DNA of 55,281 nt from an uncultured Verrucomicrobia subdivision 3 bacterium (GTDB lineage Bacteria; Verrucomicrobiota; Verrucomicrobiae; Limisphaerales; UBA11358), in NCBI GenBank assembly GCA_903847285.1, contig CAINDH010000266.1, positions 1 to 55,281 of the forward strand, read 5' to 3'. Shown in pieces: positions 23,767-34,390 of the stretch; position 1 is the first letter of the stretch; each line of letters opens with the position of its first letter. The position numbers and the translations under genes are program-made. Under the pieces are notes generated by a model. It saw only the letters and a program-made list of their open reading frames with translations, searched no databases and was not told the DNA's origin.

Positions 23767-24867
23767 GTGTTAAAATTTGCGGCCATGATTTTTTGCGGCG
23801 CGCTCGTCTTGCTGACGGGTTGCGTGACCCCGCCCGAGTCGCCGCCGCAGGAATGGTCCGCCACCAATGTTGTTTCCGCCGCCCAGAAACCCGTGGTTTG
23901 GCAGACGATCCACACTACGGTTAAAACCAATCCTCCCGCCGCTCGCACCAATCTCCAACCGGCTAAAATCATCAAGCCGCCGCCGATTTACACGTTCACC
24001 TCGCTGAACCGCTGGGCGGCTGATCAAAAACTCGGCGCACCGCTGTTGCTTACCAAGTCACCGCTGGTGACGTATTCGGTCAGCTCCAAACACGGCGTGT
24101 TGGTGCTGGCCATCGGCAGCCGCGAGGCCACGTGGAACGGCGTGGAATTTCATCTGGGCTTTGCACCTGAATCGATCGACGGCCAAGTGTTCGTCCACGG
24201 CCTCGACCTGCGGAAAAATTTTGAACCGCTGCTCACTGACGCGCCGTTGACTTTTTCCGGCACGAACCGCGTCATCGTGATCGACCCAGGCCACGGCGGC
24301 ATCAACGCCGGCACGGTCTGCCTGTTTGACCGGCGCACGGAAAAAGAATTCACCATGGATTGGGCGCGCCGCCTAGCGCCGCTGTTGGCGACGAACGGCT
24401 GGACGGTTTTTCTCACGCGCACGAACGACATGGATGTGTCACTGTCGAACCGTGTTGCCTTTGCAGAAGCGCACCACGCAGATCTGTTTGTAAGTTTACA
24501 TTTCAATTCCGCCGCGCCGGACAAAAAACAATCCGGCCTCGAAACCTATTGCCTCACGCCGCAAGGAATGCCCTCCACGCTCACACGCGGCAATCCTGAT
24601 TACTGGTCGCAATGGTTTCCGAACAACAACTTCGATGCGGAAAACCTACAACTCGCCGTGCGCCTGCACACGGCAGTGTTGCGCGCGAGCGGCGAGGAAG
24701 ATCGCGGCGTGCGACGTGCGCGTTTCATGGGCGTGCTGCATGGCAACCGGCATCCGGCGGTTTTGATCGAAGGCGGGTTTCTTTCAAACCATAACGAAGC
24801 GGACAAGATAGAATCAGCGGCCTTCCGCCAGTTGCTCGCGGAAGCGGTGGCCGGCGCATTGAAATGA
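23767..24867 (+). CDS. N-acetylmuramoyl-L-alanine amidase (Amidase_3), lipoprotein
   Basis: A 366-residue protein starting at GTG 23767 (ATG 23785 is possible) with a lipoprotein signal, MIFCGALVLLTGC, lipobox LTGC. A Pro/Thr-rich linker and a ~100-residue beta region precede the catalytic domain, which starts at VIVIDPGHGGINAGT (zinc His in PGHGG) and continues with EKEFTMDWARRLAPLL, LFVSLHFNSA (zinc His) and PAVLIEGGFLSNHNEA (catalytic Glu). It cleaves the amide bond between muramic acid and the stem peptide of peptidoglycan. M1 copy D lies just downstream. Confidence 0.9.
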   Translation: MLKFAAMIFCGALVLLTGCVTPPESPPQEWSATNVVSAAQKPVVWQTIHTTVKTNPPAARTNLQPAKIIKPPPIYTFTSLNRWAADQKLGAPLLLTKSPLVTYSVSSKHGVLVLAIGSREATWNGVEFHLGFAPESIDGQVFVHGLDLRKNFEPLLTDAPLTFSGTNRVIVIDPGHGGINAGTVCLFDRRTEKEFTMDWARRLAPLLATNGWTVFLTRTNDMDVSLSNRVAFAEAHHADLFVSLHFNSAAPDKKQSGLETYCLTPQGMPSTLTRGNPDYWSQWFPNNNFDAENLQLAVRLHTAVLRASGEEDRGVRRARFMGVLHGNRHPAVLIEGGFLSNHNEADKIESAAFRQLLAEAVAGALK

Positions 24868-24892
24868 AAATGCCGACCATCGAGAACGACAT

Positions 24893-25027
24893 GGTGGTAT
24901 TTTTCGCGCTGCGAAAAATCCGCCGCCGAGCGCAGCGTTCGGCGGCAGCCACGCGTGACGGAAATCTCCCGCCACAAAGTGTCCGCTGCGCGGGCAAACA
25001 AAGTCGCAGCGCGACTTTGTCCACCAC
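24893..25027 (+). repeat. Multi-hairpin element M1, copy D
   Basis: A 135-bp copy between the amidase and epimerase genes, ending 23 bases before the epimerase ATG. Hairpin 1 is TTTTTCGC/GCGAAAAA. Hairpin 2 is GCCGCCGA/TTCGGCGGC, with two compensatory changes against the GTCGCC/GGCGAC of other copies. Hairpin 3 is TGTCCGC/GCGGGCA and hairpin 4 CAAAGTCGC/GCGACTTTG, then TCCACCAC. Confidence 0.9.
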
Positions 25028-25050
25028 CCCAGACAGGCGAAGCGCTTAAA

Positions 25051-26025
25051 ATGAAAACTCTCAAACATATCCTCGTCACCGGCGGCGCGGGATTCATCGG
25101 CGCGCATCTGGTGGAACGGTTGCTGGGTGATGGAAAATGCGTCGTGGTCATTGATGACCTTTCCACGGGCAGCCGGGATAATTTACGCGCGGTGGCAGGC
25201 AATCGGAACCTGCGATTTATCCAGTCGAAAATTTCCACCTGCACCGAATTGCCACAGCTGGCGGCAGAAGCGGAATTTATTTTTCACCTCGCGGCAACGG
25301 TGGGCGTGGAACTGGTGGTGAAATCTGCGCTACACGTTCTTGAAGCGAGTTTTAGTGAAACGCAAATCTTGCTGCGCGCGGCGGCGAAAAATTCCACGCC
25401 GCTGTTGCTGACTTCGACTTCAGAAGTTTATGGCAAAAGCGCCAAGCCGGAGTTCAGCGAGGAGGATGATTTGCTCATCGGTCCACCTGGACACTCTCGC
25501 TGGAGCTATGCCTGCTCGAAGCTCACAGACGAATTTCTGACACTCGCCTACGCGCGCGAAAAACATCTGCCGGTCACCATCGCGCGGCTGTTTAACACCG
25601 TCGGACCACGCCAGACCGGGCGTTACGGCATGGTGTTGCCACGCTTTATCGCGGCGGCGAAGGCCGGCGAACCGCTGCGCGTGTTTGGCGACGGCGCGCA
25701 ATCGCGCTGCTTCTGTCTCGTGCACGATGTCGTGGAATCGCTGGTGCGTTTGCAAAAGTGCGAGTCGGCACGTGGCGAGATTTTCAACGTCGGTGGCACA
25801 GAGGAAGTTTCCATTCTTGAACTAGCGACGCTCGTGGTAGCCACGCTCGGCTCAAAATCAAAAATTGAATTGATCCCCTATGATCAGGCCTACTCGCCGG
25901 GCTTTGACGACATGAGACGCCGTAAACCACTGGTGGAAAAACTGGAGCGCATCGTGAAATTCAAACCGCAGACGACCCTGCGCGACATCATCCGACTGAC
26001 GGCGGAGACTATTTCCCCGGTTTGA
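25051..26025 (+). CDS. NAD-dependent sugar-nucleotide epimerase/dehydratase
   Basis: A 324-residue short-chain dehydrogenase of the extended type. The ATG at 25051 is used, since further in-frame codons upstream are encoded by M1 copy D. NAD is bound by HILVTGGAGFIGAHLVERLL (GxxGxxG). The catalytic region has TSTSEVYGKS and YACSK (Tyr-x3-Lys), followed by RLFNTVGPRQTGRYGMV, which resembles UDP-glucuronate decarboxylase or GDP-mannose-type dehydratase enzymes. It acts in the cytosol on a nucleotide sugar for surface polysaccharide; the substrate cannot be fixed from motifs. Confidence 0.85.
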   Translation: MKTLKHILVTGGAGFIGAHLVERLLGDGKCVVVIDDLSTGSRDNLRAVAGNRNLRFIQSKISTCTELPQLAAEAEFIFHLAATVGVELVVKSALHVLEASFSETQILLRAAAKNSTPLLLTSTSEVYGKSAKPEFSEEDDLLIGPPGHSRWSYACSKLTDEFLTLAYAREKHLPVTIARLFNTVGPRQTGRYGMVLPRFIAAAKAGEPLRVFGDGAQSRCFCLVHDVVESLVRLQKCESARGEIFNVGGTEEVSILELATLVVATLGSKSKIELIPYDQAYSPGFDDMRRRKPLVEKLERIVKFKPQTTLRDIIRLTAETISPV

Positions 26026-26226
26026 GATGGCGGGTGCGCAGTTGGCAGATGCGGACGCGGTGCTTTTTTATCAAGCACGATTGCACTATCCGGTTAGCGT
26101 TTGGCCGTGACTTCACAGCGGTGGCGGGCGCAGATTAATTCACCCAGAAACCACCAACGCAGAACGCCCATACACATTCTGTTCCAAAGCCAAATCAGCC
26201 AGAACCAAACCAGCAAAAATAAACTT

Positions 26227-28350
26227 ATGCATAATAATTCACGACGTATTCACCTGACTGCTTTGGCAGCACTCATGGTCGGCCTTAATCTGAACGCCGC
26301 AAATCTGACTTGGGACGCAGATACCGTCACCACTGGTGCACAAGACGGGACGGGAAATTGGAACTCCGCCGCCAGTAACTGGTGGGATGGTTCAGCCAAT
26401 GTTACTTGGAACAGTGTCACACCAGACAACGCCATCTTTGGCGCCGGAAGCGGTGCGGCGGGAATTATCACCGTGCCAACTAGCACCACGAATACGGTGG
26501 GCAACATCACTTTCAACGCGCCCGGCAGCGGCGGTTACAACATCGCCGCCGGCAGTTCCACGACGAGCAAGGTCAATTTGTCCGGCACGCCAAGCATCAC
26601 GGTAGCCAGCGGCGTTTCGGCCACTAACCTTGTGGTGCTGGCCGGGACAAGCTTCACTAAATTGGGCGCGGGCCTGTTGGTTTTGAAACCCGGCGCTCCG
26701 AACATCAATAGCGGCCCGACGGTGGTGGGCGGTGGAACTTTATCCATCGGTGGCACCGCCGGACGGCTGGTGATTCCCGGCAACCTCACCATCACGAATG
26801 GCGGCATCGCTTTGATGGGGCAGTCGGAACAGATTGCGGACGCGGGAATCGTTACGGTGGACGGCGGCACTTACGACTCCGGAGGGAAAAGTGAAACCAT
26901 TGGCGGTTTCATTTTGGATAATAACGGCCAAGTGCTTTCCGCCAGCAGCACACAGGCGATCACCAACAATGGCTCGGCTTACGATTTGCGCAGCGGCGTC
27001 TTTTTTCCGAACCTCGCGGGAACTGCCGGTCTGAATAAAACCACCGCCGGCACGGTCATCGTCACCAACGGCGCCGGAGCGAACACGTTCTCCGGCCCGG
27101 TGGTGATTAGCGCTGGTATTTTGGATCTCGGCCACTCGGGCGTGGGCAACGGCTTGCCCGGTGTGCTGGTGACGGTGACCAACACCGGAATGTTGCGCCA
27201 AGGCAAGGACACGCAAATGCAATCCAACGCCACCGTCAACGTCGCGGGTGGAACGTATGAATTGCTCGCGCACAACGAGACCGTCAGCGCCGTCATCCTC
27301 GCCAACAACGGTTCCATTCTTAACGCTGGCAGCACCAGCAAGACCTTGACTGTCCTCACCAACATGGATTTTCGTTCGGGTCTGTGTGCGAGCCGTCTGG
27401 CCGGGGCGGGCGTGATGTTGAAATCCACGGCGGGAACCGTGACGCTTTCGTTGGACAACGCCATCAGCGGCGGCACGCTCATCAGCGGCGGCGTCCTGCA
27501 ACTCGGCGACGGCAGCGCCAACCGGGGAACTTTCGGGAGCGGACTGGTGACCAACAATGCGGCCATTGTTTTGAATCATAACAGCGCTTTCACTGTGACC
27601 AACACCATCAGTGGCTCCGGCTCGCTGACGAACCTTGGCGGCTCGCCGTCCTTGATTGGAATCAACACTTACGCTGGCGGCACGACGGTGAGTGCTGGAA
27701 TTTTGTTCGTGAACAACCTCACCGGGAGCGGGACGGGCAGCGGCGCGGTGAAAGTGGAATCCGGCGCGACGCTCGGTGGCACCGGCATCGTGGGCGGCAC
27801 GGCGAACATTCAATCCGGCGCGAATCTGTCGCCTGGCAACAACGGCATCGGCACGCTGACCATCAGCGGCGCGCTCACCTTGAACTCCAGTTCCACCAGC
27901 GCCTTCGATGTGGATGGCTCCACGCCGACGAACGATGTCGTGGCGCTCGGCTCTACCGTGAGTTACGGCGGCACGCTGAACGTTACGCCCACCGGCACGT
28001 TCACCGCTGGTCAGCAGTTCGTTTTGTTCAGCGGTGCGGGCGCAACGACTGCGGGAAATTTTTCCAGCATCACCGGCAGCCCAGGTGTGGATCTGGCCTT
28101 CATTTTCACCAATGGCGTGCTCTCAGTTGTCAGCGCTGGCTCTGTGCCGCCCCAACTCAACGTCTCGCGCGCCGGCAGCACGCTGACTTTCTCGTGGTCG
28201 GGGGCGGGATTCAAATTGCAATCGCAGACCAACAATCTCTCCACCGGCTTGAACGGCAACTGGTTTGATTATTCTGGCGGCAACACCAGCCCCGTCAACG
28301 TGACGATTGACCCGACCAAACCGACGGTGTTTTTCCGCCTGTCGCAATAA
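26227..28350 (+). CDS. Autotransporter-associated beta-strand repeat surface protein
   Basis: A 707-residue exported protein. The ATG at 26227 starts a signal peptide (RRIHLTALAALMVGLNLNAAN). The mature part is Gly/Thr/Asn-rich beta-helix with repeats such as TKLGAGLLVLKPGAPNINSG then PTVVGGGTLSIGG, and GINTYAGGTTVSAGILFVNN, typical of PATR-type (autotransporter-associated beta-strand) repeats. The C-terminus (PPQLNVSRAGSTLTFSWSG; GFKLQSQTNNLSTGLNG) is a domain common at the ends of Verrucomicrobial secreted proteins. No autotransporter beta-barrel follows. It lies upstream of the PL10 lyase; a pectin-related surface role is possible. Confidence 0.85.
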   Translation: MHNNSRRIHLTALAALMVGLNLNAANLTWDADTVTTGAQDGTGNWNSAASNWWDGSANVTWNSVTPDNAIFGAGSGAAGIITVPTSTTNTVGNITFNAPGSGGYNIAAGSSTTSKVNLSGTPSITVASGVSATNLVVLAGTSFTKLGAGLLVLKPGAPNINSGPTVVGGGTLSIGGTAGRLVIPGNLTITNGGIALMGQSEQIADAGIVTVDGGTYDSGGKSETIGGFILDNNGQVLSASSTQAITNNGSAYDLRSGVFFPNLAGTAGLNKTTAGTVIVTNGAGANTFSGPVVISAGILDLGHSGVGNGLPGVLVTVTNTGMLRQGKDTQMQSNATVNVAGGTYELLAHNETVSAVILANNGSILNAGSTSKTLTVLTNMDFRSGLCASRLAGAGVMLKSTAGTVTLSLDNAISGGTLISGGVLQLGDGSANRGTFGSGLVTNNAAIVLNHNSAFTVTNTISGSGSLTNLGGSPSLIGINTYAGGTTVSAGILFVNNLTGSGTGSGAVKVESGATLGGTGIVGGTANIQSGANLSPGNNGIGTLTISGALTLNSSSTSAFDVDGSTPTNDVVALGSTVSYGGTLNVTPTGTFTAGQQFVLFSGAGATTAGNFSSITGSPGVDLAFIFTNGVLSVVSAGSVPPQLNVSRAGSTLTFSWSGAGFKLQSQTNNLSTGLNGNWFDYSGGNTSPVNVTIDPTKPTVFFRLSQ

Positions 28351-28374
28351 TCGACGAAGATTGGATTGATTATT

Positions 28375-28417
28375 CAAACCCTGAAGGCCAAAAAACTTTC
28401 AGGGTTTGTAGTTTTAA
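28375..28417 (+). terminator. Rho-independent terminator after the beta-strand-repeat gene
   Basis: Stem CAAACCCTGAA paired with TTCAGGGTTTG around an A-rich loop, followed by TAGTTTTAAT. It ends two bases before the ATG of the PL10 gene, so that gene must be transcribed by read-through or from a promoter in or near the hairpin. Confidence 0.75.
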
Positions 28418-28418
28418 T

Positions 28419-29684
28419 ATGAGAACCAGCCACCGCAAATTTTTACTGAACATGACTCGATACTCTTTCATCATTTTCCTGGCCGCCACCGTGGTTTCGG
28501 CGTGCGCCGAGCCGATTACTTTGGATCGCGTTCACACGCTGCCCGCAACCGAACAAGTTGCGTGGGGAAATTATCTCGAACGTTCCCGTTCCAATGCCGT
28601 CGCTGACGCTGCAGCGGTGCAAGCCGAGGTGGCCGCGCTTAAACGCACGAACGCCCTCAAGGCTCCCAGCGGCGGCGATTACAAATTGAAGTTTGAGCCG
28701 GGCAATGTCTGGTTCGCGAGCGATGAAGCGAAACAACTGGCCGACGCGGTTCTTTCCTATCAAACGCCCAGCGGCGGCTGGTCCAAGCACATCGGCTTCA
28801 CCAAAGGCCCGCGCAAGCCTGGTATGCAATGGACTTCGCAGAACGAACCCGGCCAACCGGCGCACTACGTCGCCACGTTCGACAACGGCTCGACTACGGG
28901 GGAAATCCGTTTGCTTGCTGGTGTCTGGCTGGCGACGGAACGCGAGGATTGTCGGGCGGCCGTCATCAAGGGGCTGCATTTTATTGTAGCCGCACAATTT
29001 CCGAACGGCGGCTGGCCGCAGGTGTATCCGCTCGAAGGCGGTTACCACGATGACATCACGTTCAATGACGATGCCATGACGCACGTTTTGGAATTGCTTC
29101 AGGCCATCGCCATTCGCGAGCCCGCTTACGCCATGCTCAGCGATGCCGAACGGCAACAAGCTGAGGGCGCGCTGGCGCACGGGATTCAGTGCGTGCTCAA
29201 AATGCAAGTTATGCAAGCGGGCAAGCGAACCGTCTGGTGCGCGCAAAACGATGCACTCACCTTGCAGCCCGCGAACGCGCGCAAGATGGAACCGGCGACG
29301 TTGAGCGGATTGGAGAGCGCGCACATCCTGAAATTTCTGATGACCATTTCGCGCCCGTCAGCCGAAATCGTGGACACTATCACCAACGGATTGCAATGGT
29401 TTGAAGCCGTCAAGATCGCCGGCGATACCAGGCCGAATGCCAGTGGGAAAAAATATTTTGAGCCGGATTCCAAGGGCACGCAAATCCGCTGGGCTCGTTT
29501 CTACAACCTCACGAACAACCAGCCCGTTTTCCCCGGCCGCGACGGCGTCATATACAATTCATTCGCCGAAATGGCGGCGCACAACAAGCTTGGCTACGAC
29601 TACTTCTCCTCCCAGCCCGGCAGCATCGTGAACAACGGTCAGAAGAAATGGCGCAAGCAACAGGCCAAAACTTCTGGCAAATAA
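28419..29684 (+). CDS. Pectate lyase, polysaccharide lyase family 10
   Basis: A 421-residue secreted enzyme; ATG 28419, with a second Met (MTRYSFIIFLAATVVSACA) that better fits the start of a signal peptide or a lipoprotein-like leader. PL10 signatures: PSGGWSKHIGF, FPNGGWPQVYPLEGGYHDDI followed by TFNDDAM, WCAQNDALTLQPANARKMEP and LSGLESAHILKFLM. PL10 enzymes cleave polygalacturonate by calcium-dependent beta-elimination. With the PL4 enzyme at the start of the window it indicates pectin breakdown outside the cytoplasm. Confidence 0.9.
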   Translation: MRTSHRKFLLNMTRYSFIIFLAATVVSACAEPITLDRVHTLPATEQVAWGNYLERSRSNAVADAAAVQAEVAALKRTNALKAPSGGDYKLKFEPGNVWFASDEAKQLADAVLSYQTPSGGWSKHIGFTKGPRKPGMQWTSQNEPGQPAHYVATFDNGSTTGEIRLLAGVWLATEREDCRAAVIKGLHFIVAAQFPNGGWPQVYPLEGGYHDDITFNDDAMTHVLELLQAIAIREPAYAMLSDAERQQAEGALAHGIQCVLKMQVMQAGKRTVWCAQNDALTLQPANARKMEPATLSGLESAHILKFLMTISRPSAEIVDTITNGLQWFEAVKIAGDTRPNASGKKYFEPDSKGTQIRWARFYNLTNNQPVFPGRDGVIYNSFAEMAAHNKLGYDYFSSQPGSIVNNGQKKWRKQQAKTSGK

Positions 29685-29697
29685 TCTCCAAACAAAG

Positions 29698-29740
29698 AAC
29701 CCCCCCCGGAAGCCTTGCGGCTTCCGGGGGTTGGAGTTTA
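29698..29740. terminator. Bidirectional terminator between convergent genes
   Basis: Perfect 12-bp stem CCCCCGGAAGCC/GGCTTCCGGGGG with loop TTGC between the PL10 gene and the convergent surface-repeat gene. T-rich runs exist on both sides (TTGGAGTTTA; complement TTCTTTGTTT), so it can stop both transcripts. Confidence 0.85.
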
Positions 29741-29748
29741 TCACTGGT

Positions 29749-30273
29749 TCAAAACGACCAGTTCAAGAATGGAAAACCGGTCGCAAGTTTGTCCGGCATT
29801 TCATTGAACCACGGATTGTTCATGGCGACATTGAGAAAACCAAGCTGCACGCCATGCAGATGTTCCGCATAGTTCACAACACCTAGTTGGAGGCCGTCCA
29901 TGTTCTTCGCGACATTGAGCGCGCCCATCTGCAAACCAAGGAAATTTCCCTGCGCATAATTCACCGTGCCGTCCTGCCAGCCGGTGAAACTGTCGCGGCT
30001 GATGTTGACGACGCCCCACGCGATGCCGGTGTAGGAGTCCGCGTAGTTGACCAGGCTCCAGCTCATGCCGCTGCTGTCGCCCGTGCTGCCGTTGACGAGG
30101 CCCAGCGCGATTGCGTGCTGCGGGTTCTCGCCCCAGATGCTCAAGGCCAGGCCGTTGATCTGGGTGATTTTGGAATGGATGGCGATGTCGGGCGTGAGCG
30201 AGGCTTGGAAGAATTCTTCCGCGCGCAAGCTGACCGTGCCGATGACGAGAACCGAGAGGATGAGTTTTTTCAT
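29749..30273 (-). CDS. LA_2272-type surface-repeat protein
   Basis: A 174-residue exported protein with signal peptide MKKLILSVLVIGTVSLRA. The mature part repeats a ~21-residue unit of the type IALGLVNGST, IAWGVVNISRD, FLGLQMGALNVAKN, LQLGVVNYAEH and VQLGFLNVAMN (G-x-x-N with alternating hydrophobics). This is the surface-repeat pattern first named in Leptospira LA_2272 proteins and is expected to form a beta solenoid. Function unknown; outer surface or periplasm inferred. It ends at the shared terminator after the PL10 lyase. Confidence 0.8.
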   Translation of the reverse strand: MKKLILSVLVIGTVSLRAEEFFQASLTPDIAIHSKITQINGLALSIWGENPQHAIALGLVNGSTGDSSGMSWSLVNYADSYTGIAWGVVNISRDSFTGWQDGTVNYAQGNFLGLQMGALNVAKNMDGLQLGVVNYAEHLHGVQLGFLNVAMNNPWFNEMPDKLATGFPFLNWSF

Positions 30274-30370
30274 ATTTTTATTTCGGCCTATGAAATAACC
30301 CGGCGGCGACTTTGAAACAATGGGGTGAATACCTGACGGGCATTAAAATGAGCGGGAGCGTCGAGCAAAA

Positions 30371-30405
30371 GAAAACCCCGGCAGCCGTAAGGCTGCCGGG
30401 GTTTT
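30371..30405 (-). terminator. Rho-independent terminator of the enolase gene
   Basis: Stem AAAACCCCGGCAGCC paired with GGCTGCCGGGGTTTT, loop GTAA; on the minus strand it is followed by TTTTCTTTTG. It lies 17 bases beyond the enolase stop codon. Confidence 0.9.
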
Positions 30406-30421
30406 GAATTTTCAAAAACGA

Positions 30422-31789
<1,368 letters not shown>

Positions 31790-31861
31790 CTAGTCAAGAA
31801 AGCCCTTGGCGTTTGAGCGAATAAAATTGCCACCACCCAGTGCGCCCGCAAAAATCCTCCC

Positions 31862-32227
31862 ATGCTCGTTTATCTCTGGGTCGCACTCGGCGGCGCACTT
31901 GGCAGCGTGGGACGTTTCTGGTTGAACACCACCGTCACCGCGCGCGCGGGCGATGGCTTTCCATGGGGCACGCTGCTCATCAACGTCTTCGGCTCTCTCG
32001 CCATCGGCTTTTTCGCCACGCTGCCCGCCACATCGGACACGGCGAAAAAATTCCTCATGGCCGGCGTCTGCGGAGGCTTCACAACCTTCTCCGCGTTCAG
32101 CCTGCAAACCCTGGAACTCACGCAACGCGGCGAATGGCTGCGCGCCGGCGGCAACATCCTCGGATCCTTCGCCCTATGCCTCGCGGCGGTTTGGTTGGGG
32201 TGGATGATTGGAACGGCGAGTAAATGA
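31862..32227 (+). CDS. crcB: Fluoride ion channel CrcB/Fluc
   Basis: A 121-residue, four-helix membrane protein: LWVALGGALGSVGRFWLN at the start (GGxxGxxxRF motif), WGTLLINVFGSLAIGFFATL (Asn of the fluoride pore), and GVCGGFTTFSAFSLQTLEL (the Phe-box and Thr-Thr-Phe-Ser sodium-site segment). CrcB/Fluc exports fluoride as a dimer. It lies back-to-back with eno, whose product is a classic target of fluoride. The stop overlaps the following HTH gene, and the next three genes are likewise coupled. No clear fluoride riboswitch was recognised upstream. Confidence 0.93.
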   Translation: MLVYLWVALGGALGSVGRFWLNTTVTARAGDGFPWGTLLINVFGSLAIGFFATLPATSDTAKKFLMAGVCGGFTTFSAFSLQTLELTQRGEWLRAGGNILGSFALCLAAVWLGWMIGTASK

Positions 32228-32664
32228 AAGACATAAGCCCACACATACGTTTTCGCGAAGCACGCGAACGTCTTGGCTTATTACCAGATGAAGTTGCTGC
32301 TCGGAGCGGTGTTCGTGATGCAGGAGTTTGGGATATTGAGGCACACAAAGACGAATTGACTTGCTGCTATTCTGCCAAAGACATTCAACGTTTTTGCCAG
32401 ATTCTTAAAATTCATCCAGTTCAACTTTTTGGCTCGGATATTTCCGAATCGGCAATTTCAGCCAGCGACTTGGTTAAGAGAATTAACGCGGAGTGTCGCT
32501 CGCGTTCTATCACGCTGGAACAATTTGAAGATGCAGTTGGCTGGCGTTTGAGTCAGTGCATCGACCCACCAGACCAGTTACTGGAAGATATGACCATAGA
32601 TGGTTTGCAATGGCTATGTCGGGAATTGCAGATTGATTGGCGTAGAGTGCTTTTGAGTTTATGA
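32224..32664 (+). CDS. HTH (XRE-like) domain protein
   Basis: A 146-residue protein. Residues ~7-75 match a Cro/C1-type helix-turn-helix (FREARERLGLLPDEVAARSG then VRDAGVWDIEAHKDEL), and the C-terminal half (LVKRINAECRSRSITLEQFE, DPPDQLLEDMTIDGLQWLCR) may be a second degenerate HTH-like helical bundle. No signal or membrane segment, so cytosolic. Lower GC and softer codon use than its operon partners hint at separate origin. It overlaps crcB and the GAF gene by four bases at each end. Regulatory target unknown. Confidence 0.75.
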   Translation: MKDISPHIRFREARERLGLLPDEVAARSGVRDAGVWDIEAHKDELTCCYSAKDIQRFCQILKIHPVQLFGSDISESAISASDLVKRINAECRSRSITLEQFEDAVGWRLSQCIDPPDQLLEDMTIDGLQWLCRELQIDWRRVLLSL

Positions 32665-33083
32665 ACCCCACCGACCTTGAAAAAATCCTGCGCGACACGC
32701 TCGCGACATTTAATTCCGAAACCGGCACCATCCACAAGCTGCACGAGCCGACGCAACTCCTGCGCCTCCTCGCGCAAGCCGGGTTGCCGCCGCAGTTGCT
32801 GGACGTGGTGAGCATCATCCCCGTCGGCAAAGGCATCGCCGGCGAGTGCGCGCAGAAAAACCGCCCCGTCACCATCTGCAATCTTCAGACCGACACCAGC
32901 GGCGTAGCCAAGCCCGGCGCAAAACAAACCGGCGTGGGCGGCGCCGTCTGCGTGCCCATCCGTAACGGCGATAAAATCATCGGCACCTTCGGCATCGGCA
33001 CCAAGCGCGAATACAATTACTCGGCGGCGGAGATCAATGCGTTGCAAGACATCGCCAACTCGCTGGCTGCGCAGCTCACGTGA
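32661..33083 (+). CDS. GAF-domain protein
   Basis: A 140-residue protein consisting of one GAF domain: ETGTIHKLHEPTQLLRLLAQ, VGKGIAGECAQKNRPVTICN then LQTD, VGGAVCVPIRNGDKIIGTFG and SAAEINALQDIANSLAAQL. GAF domains bind small ligands or redox cofactors. There is no output domain, so it may act on a partner. Start and stop overlap the neighbours. Function otherwise unknown. Confidence 0.85.
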   Translation: MNPTDLEKILRDTLATFNSETGTIHKLHEPTQLLRLLAQAGLPPQLLDVVSIIPVGKGIAGECAQKNRPVTICNLQTDTSGVAKPGAKQTGVGGAVCVPIRNGDKIIGTFGIGTKREYNYSAAEINALQDIANSLAAQLT

Positions 33084-34333
33084 GCCACTGGAAGAAAGTT
33101 TCCGAATTCCTCGCACTACGGCGCAACACCTCGCTGTTGCTCGTCGCACTTGTGCTCGCGGGCACGGGCGAAAAATTGTGGCTCGGCTTCGCACCCAAAT
33201 ACATCGAGGTGCTGGCGCACGGCGCGTTGTCGGCAGCCCAAATCATTTTAGTCATCGGCATTTTCGATGCACTACAAACTTTTCTCGGGGCGATCTACGC
33301 CTATCCCGGCGGCTGGCTCACGGATCATTGGGGGCAAAGAAAGTCACTCCTGCTGTTCAGCCTGATTTCCATCGCCGGTTATGTGGTAGTTTTAATTTGG
33401 CAACACTGGCTCGCGTTATTGCTCGGCTCGTTTTTATTTCTCGCTTGGAGCGCGTTGTCGCTGCCAGCGACGCTTTCGGTCATCGCCTCGTCGCTGAAAA
33501 GTAATCGCCACACGATGGGCGTGGGCGTGCAATCCATGATCCGCCGTGTGCCGATGATGCTCGGCCCGCTCCTCGGCGGATGGCTACTGACGCGCTTTGG
33601 CTGGACGGACGGCGTGCATTACGCGCTCGCGCTCTGCATCGGAATGAGTCTGCTGACGCTGGCGTTTCAATGGTTCATCTTCGAGCCGGACCCTAGTAGC
33701 GTTAACCTGCCGGTAAACCCAAACAATAAGGCGGCGCAGCAACGCCGCCCTACCGATTCATTTCTCGCTGTCGTCAAAACCTTCACGCCCGCGCTACGCG
33801 AATTACTCGTTAGCGACATCCTTATCCGCTTCTGTGAACGGATTCCGTATGCGTTCATCATCTTGTGGGCGATGAATCACGGCGGCGTCACGGCGCAGCA
33901 ATTCGGTTACCTTATCACGTTTGAAATGGTCACGGCGATGTTCTGCTACATCCCCGTCGCGCACCTCGCGGACAAATACGGCCGCCGCCCGTTCGTGCTC
34001 ATCACGTTTGTTTTCTTCACGCTGTTTCCGGTGACCCTGCTGTGGGCGCACGATTTCAGATGGTTTGCGCTGGCGTTCGTCGTGCGCGGATTGAAGGAAT
34101 TCGGTGAGCCGGCGCGCAAGGCGCTCATCATCGGCGCGGCGACGCCGGAACTGCGCGCGCGGACCTACGGCGCGTATTATCTCATCCGCGACTGCACGGT
34201 GACGCTTGGCTCGTTTCTCGGCGTCTGGCTGTGGAGCATGAGTCCGCAGGCAAATTTTATCGGCGCGGCCATCTGCGGCGCGCTGGGCACGCTCTGGTTC
34301 TGGTGGTTTATCTACCGGAAGCCAGCACAGTAG
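33080..34333 (+). CDS. Major facilitator superfamily transporter
   Basis: A 417-residue 12-helix transporter starting with GTG 33080, overlapping the GAF gene. MFS motif A appears in GGWLTDHWGQRKSLLLF and in the second half in HLADKYGRRPFVLITF. The substrate is not evident; sequence style is that of MFS_1 multidrug or sugar exporters. The central cytoplasmic loop contains NNKAAQQRRPTDS, encoded by a P3 half-unit (33729-33754) inserted in frame. The stop is TAG. Confidence 0.85.
   Translation: MSHWKKVSEFLALRRNTSLLLVALVLAGTGEKLWLGFAPKYIEVLAHGALSAAQIILVIGIFDALQTFLGAIYAYPGGWLTDHWGQRKSLLLFSLISIAGYVVVLIWQHWLALLLGSFLFLAWSALSLPATLSVIASSLKSNRHTMGVGVQSMIRRVPMMLGPLLGGWLLTRFGWTDGVHYALALCIGMSLLTLAFQWFIFEPDPSSVNLPVNPNNKAAQQRRPTDSFLAVVKTFTPALRELLVSDILIRFCERIPYAFIILWAMNHGGVTAQQFGYLITFEMVTAMFCYIPVAHLADKYGRRPFVLITFVFFTLFPVTLLWAHDFRWFALAFVVRGLKEFGEPARKALIIGAATPELRARTYGAYYLIRDCTVTLGSFLGVWLWSMSPQANFIGAAICGALGTLWFWWFIYRKPAQ
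33729..33754. repeat. P3 half-unit in the MFS central loop
   Basis: Palindrome GGCGGCG-CAGCAA-CGCCGCC followed by CTACC, matching one half of the P3 elements at 21190, 20896 and 50448. It keeps the reading frame and lies in the long loop between the sixth and seventh helices of the transporter. Confidence 0.8.
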
Positions 34334-34390
34334 TCATTATTTTCTAACAAGGCCGCTTGCCTTTTTCTGGTCAAGACAGATACTCGCCCT

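Noticed and set aside
26740..27813. 357-codon minus-strand frame
   Set aside because: Complement of the beta-strand-repeat protein gene; repetitive coding DNA of high GC easily leaves antisense frames open.
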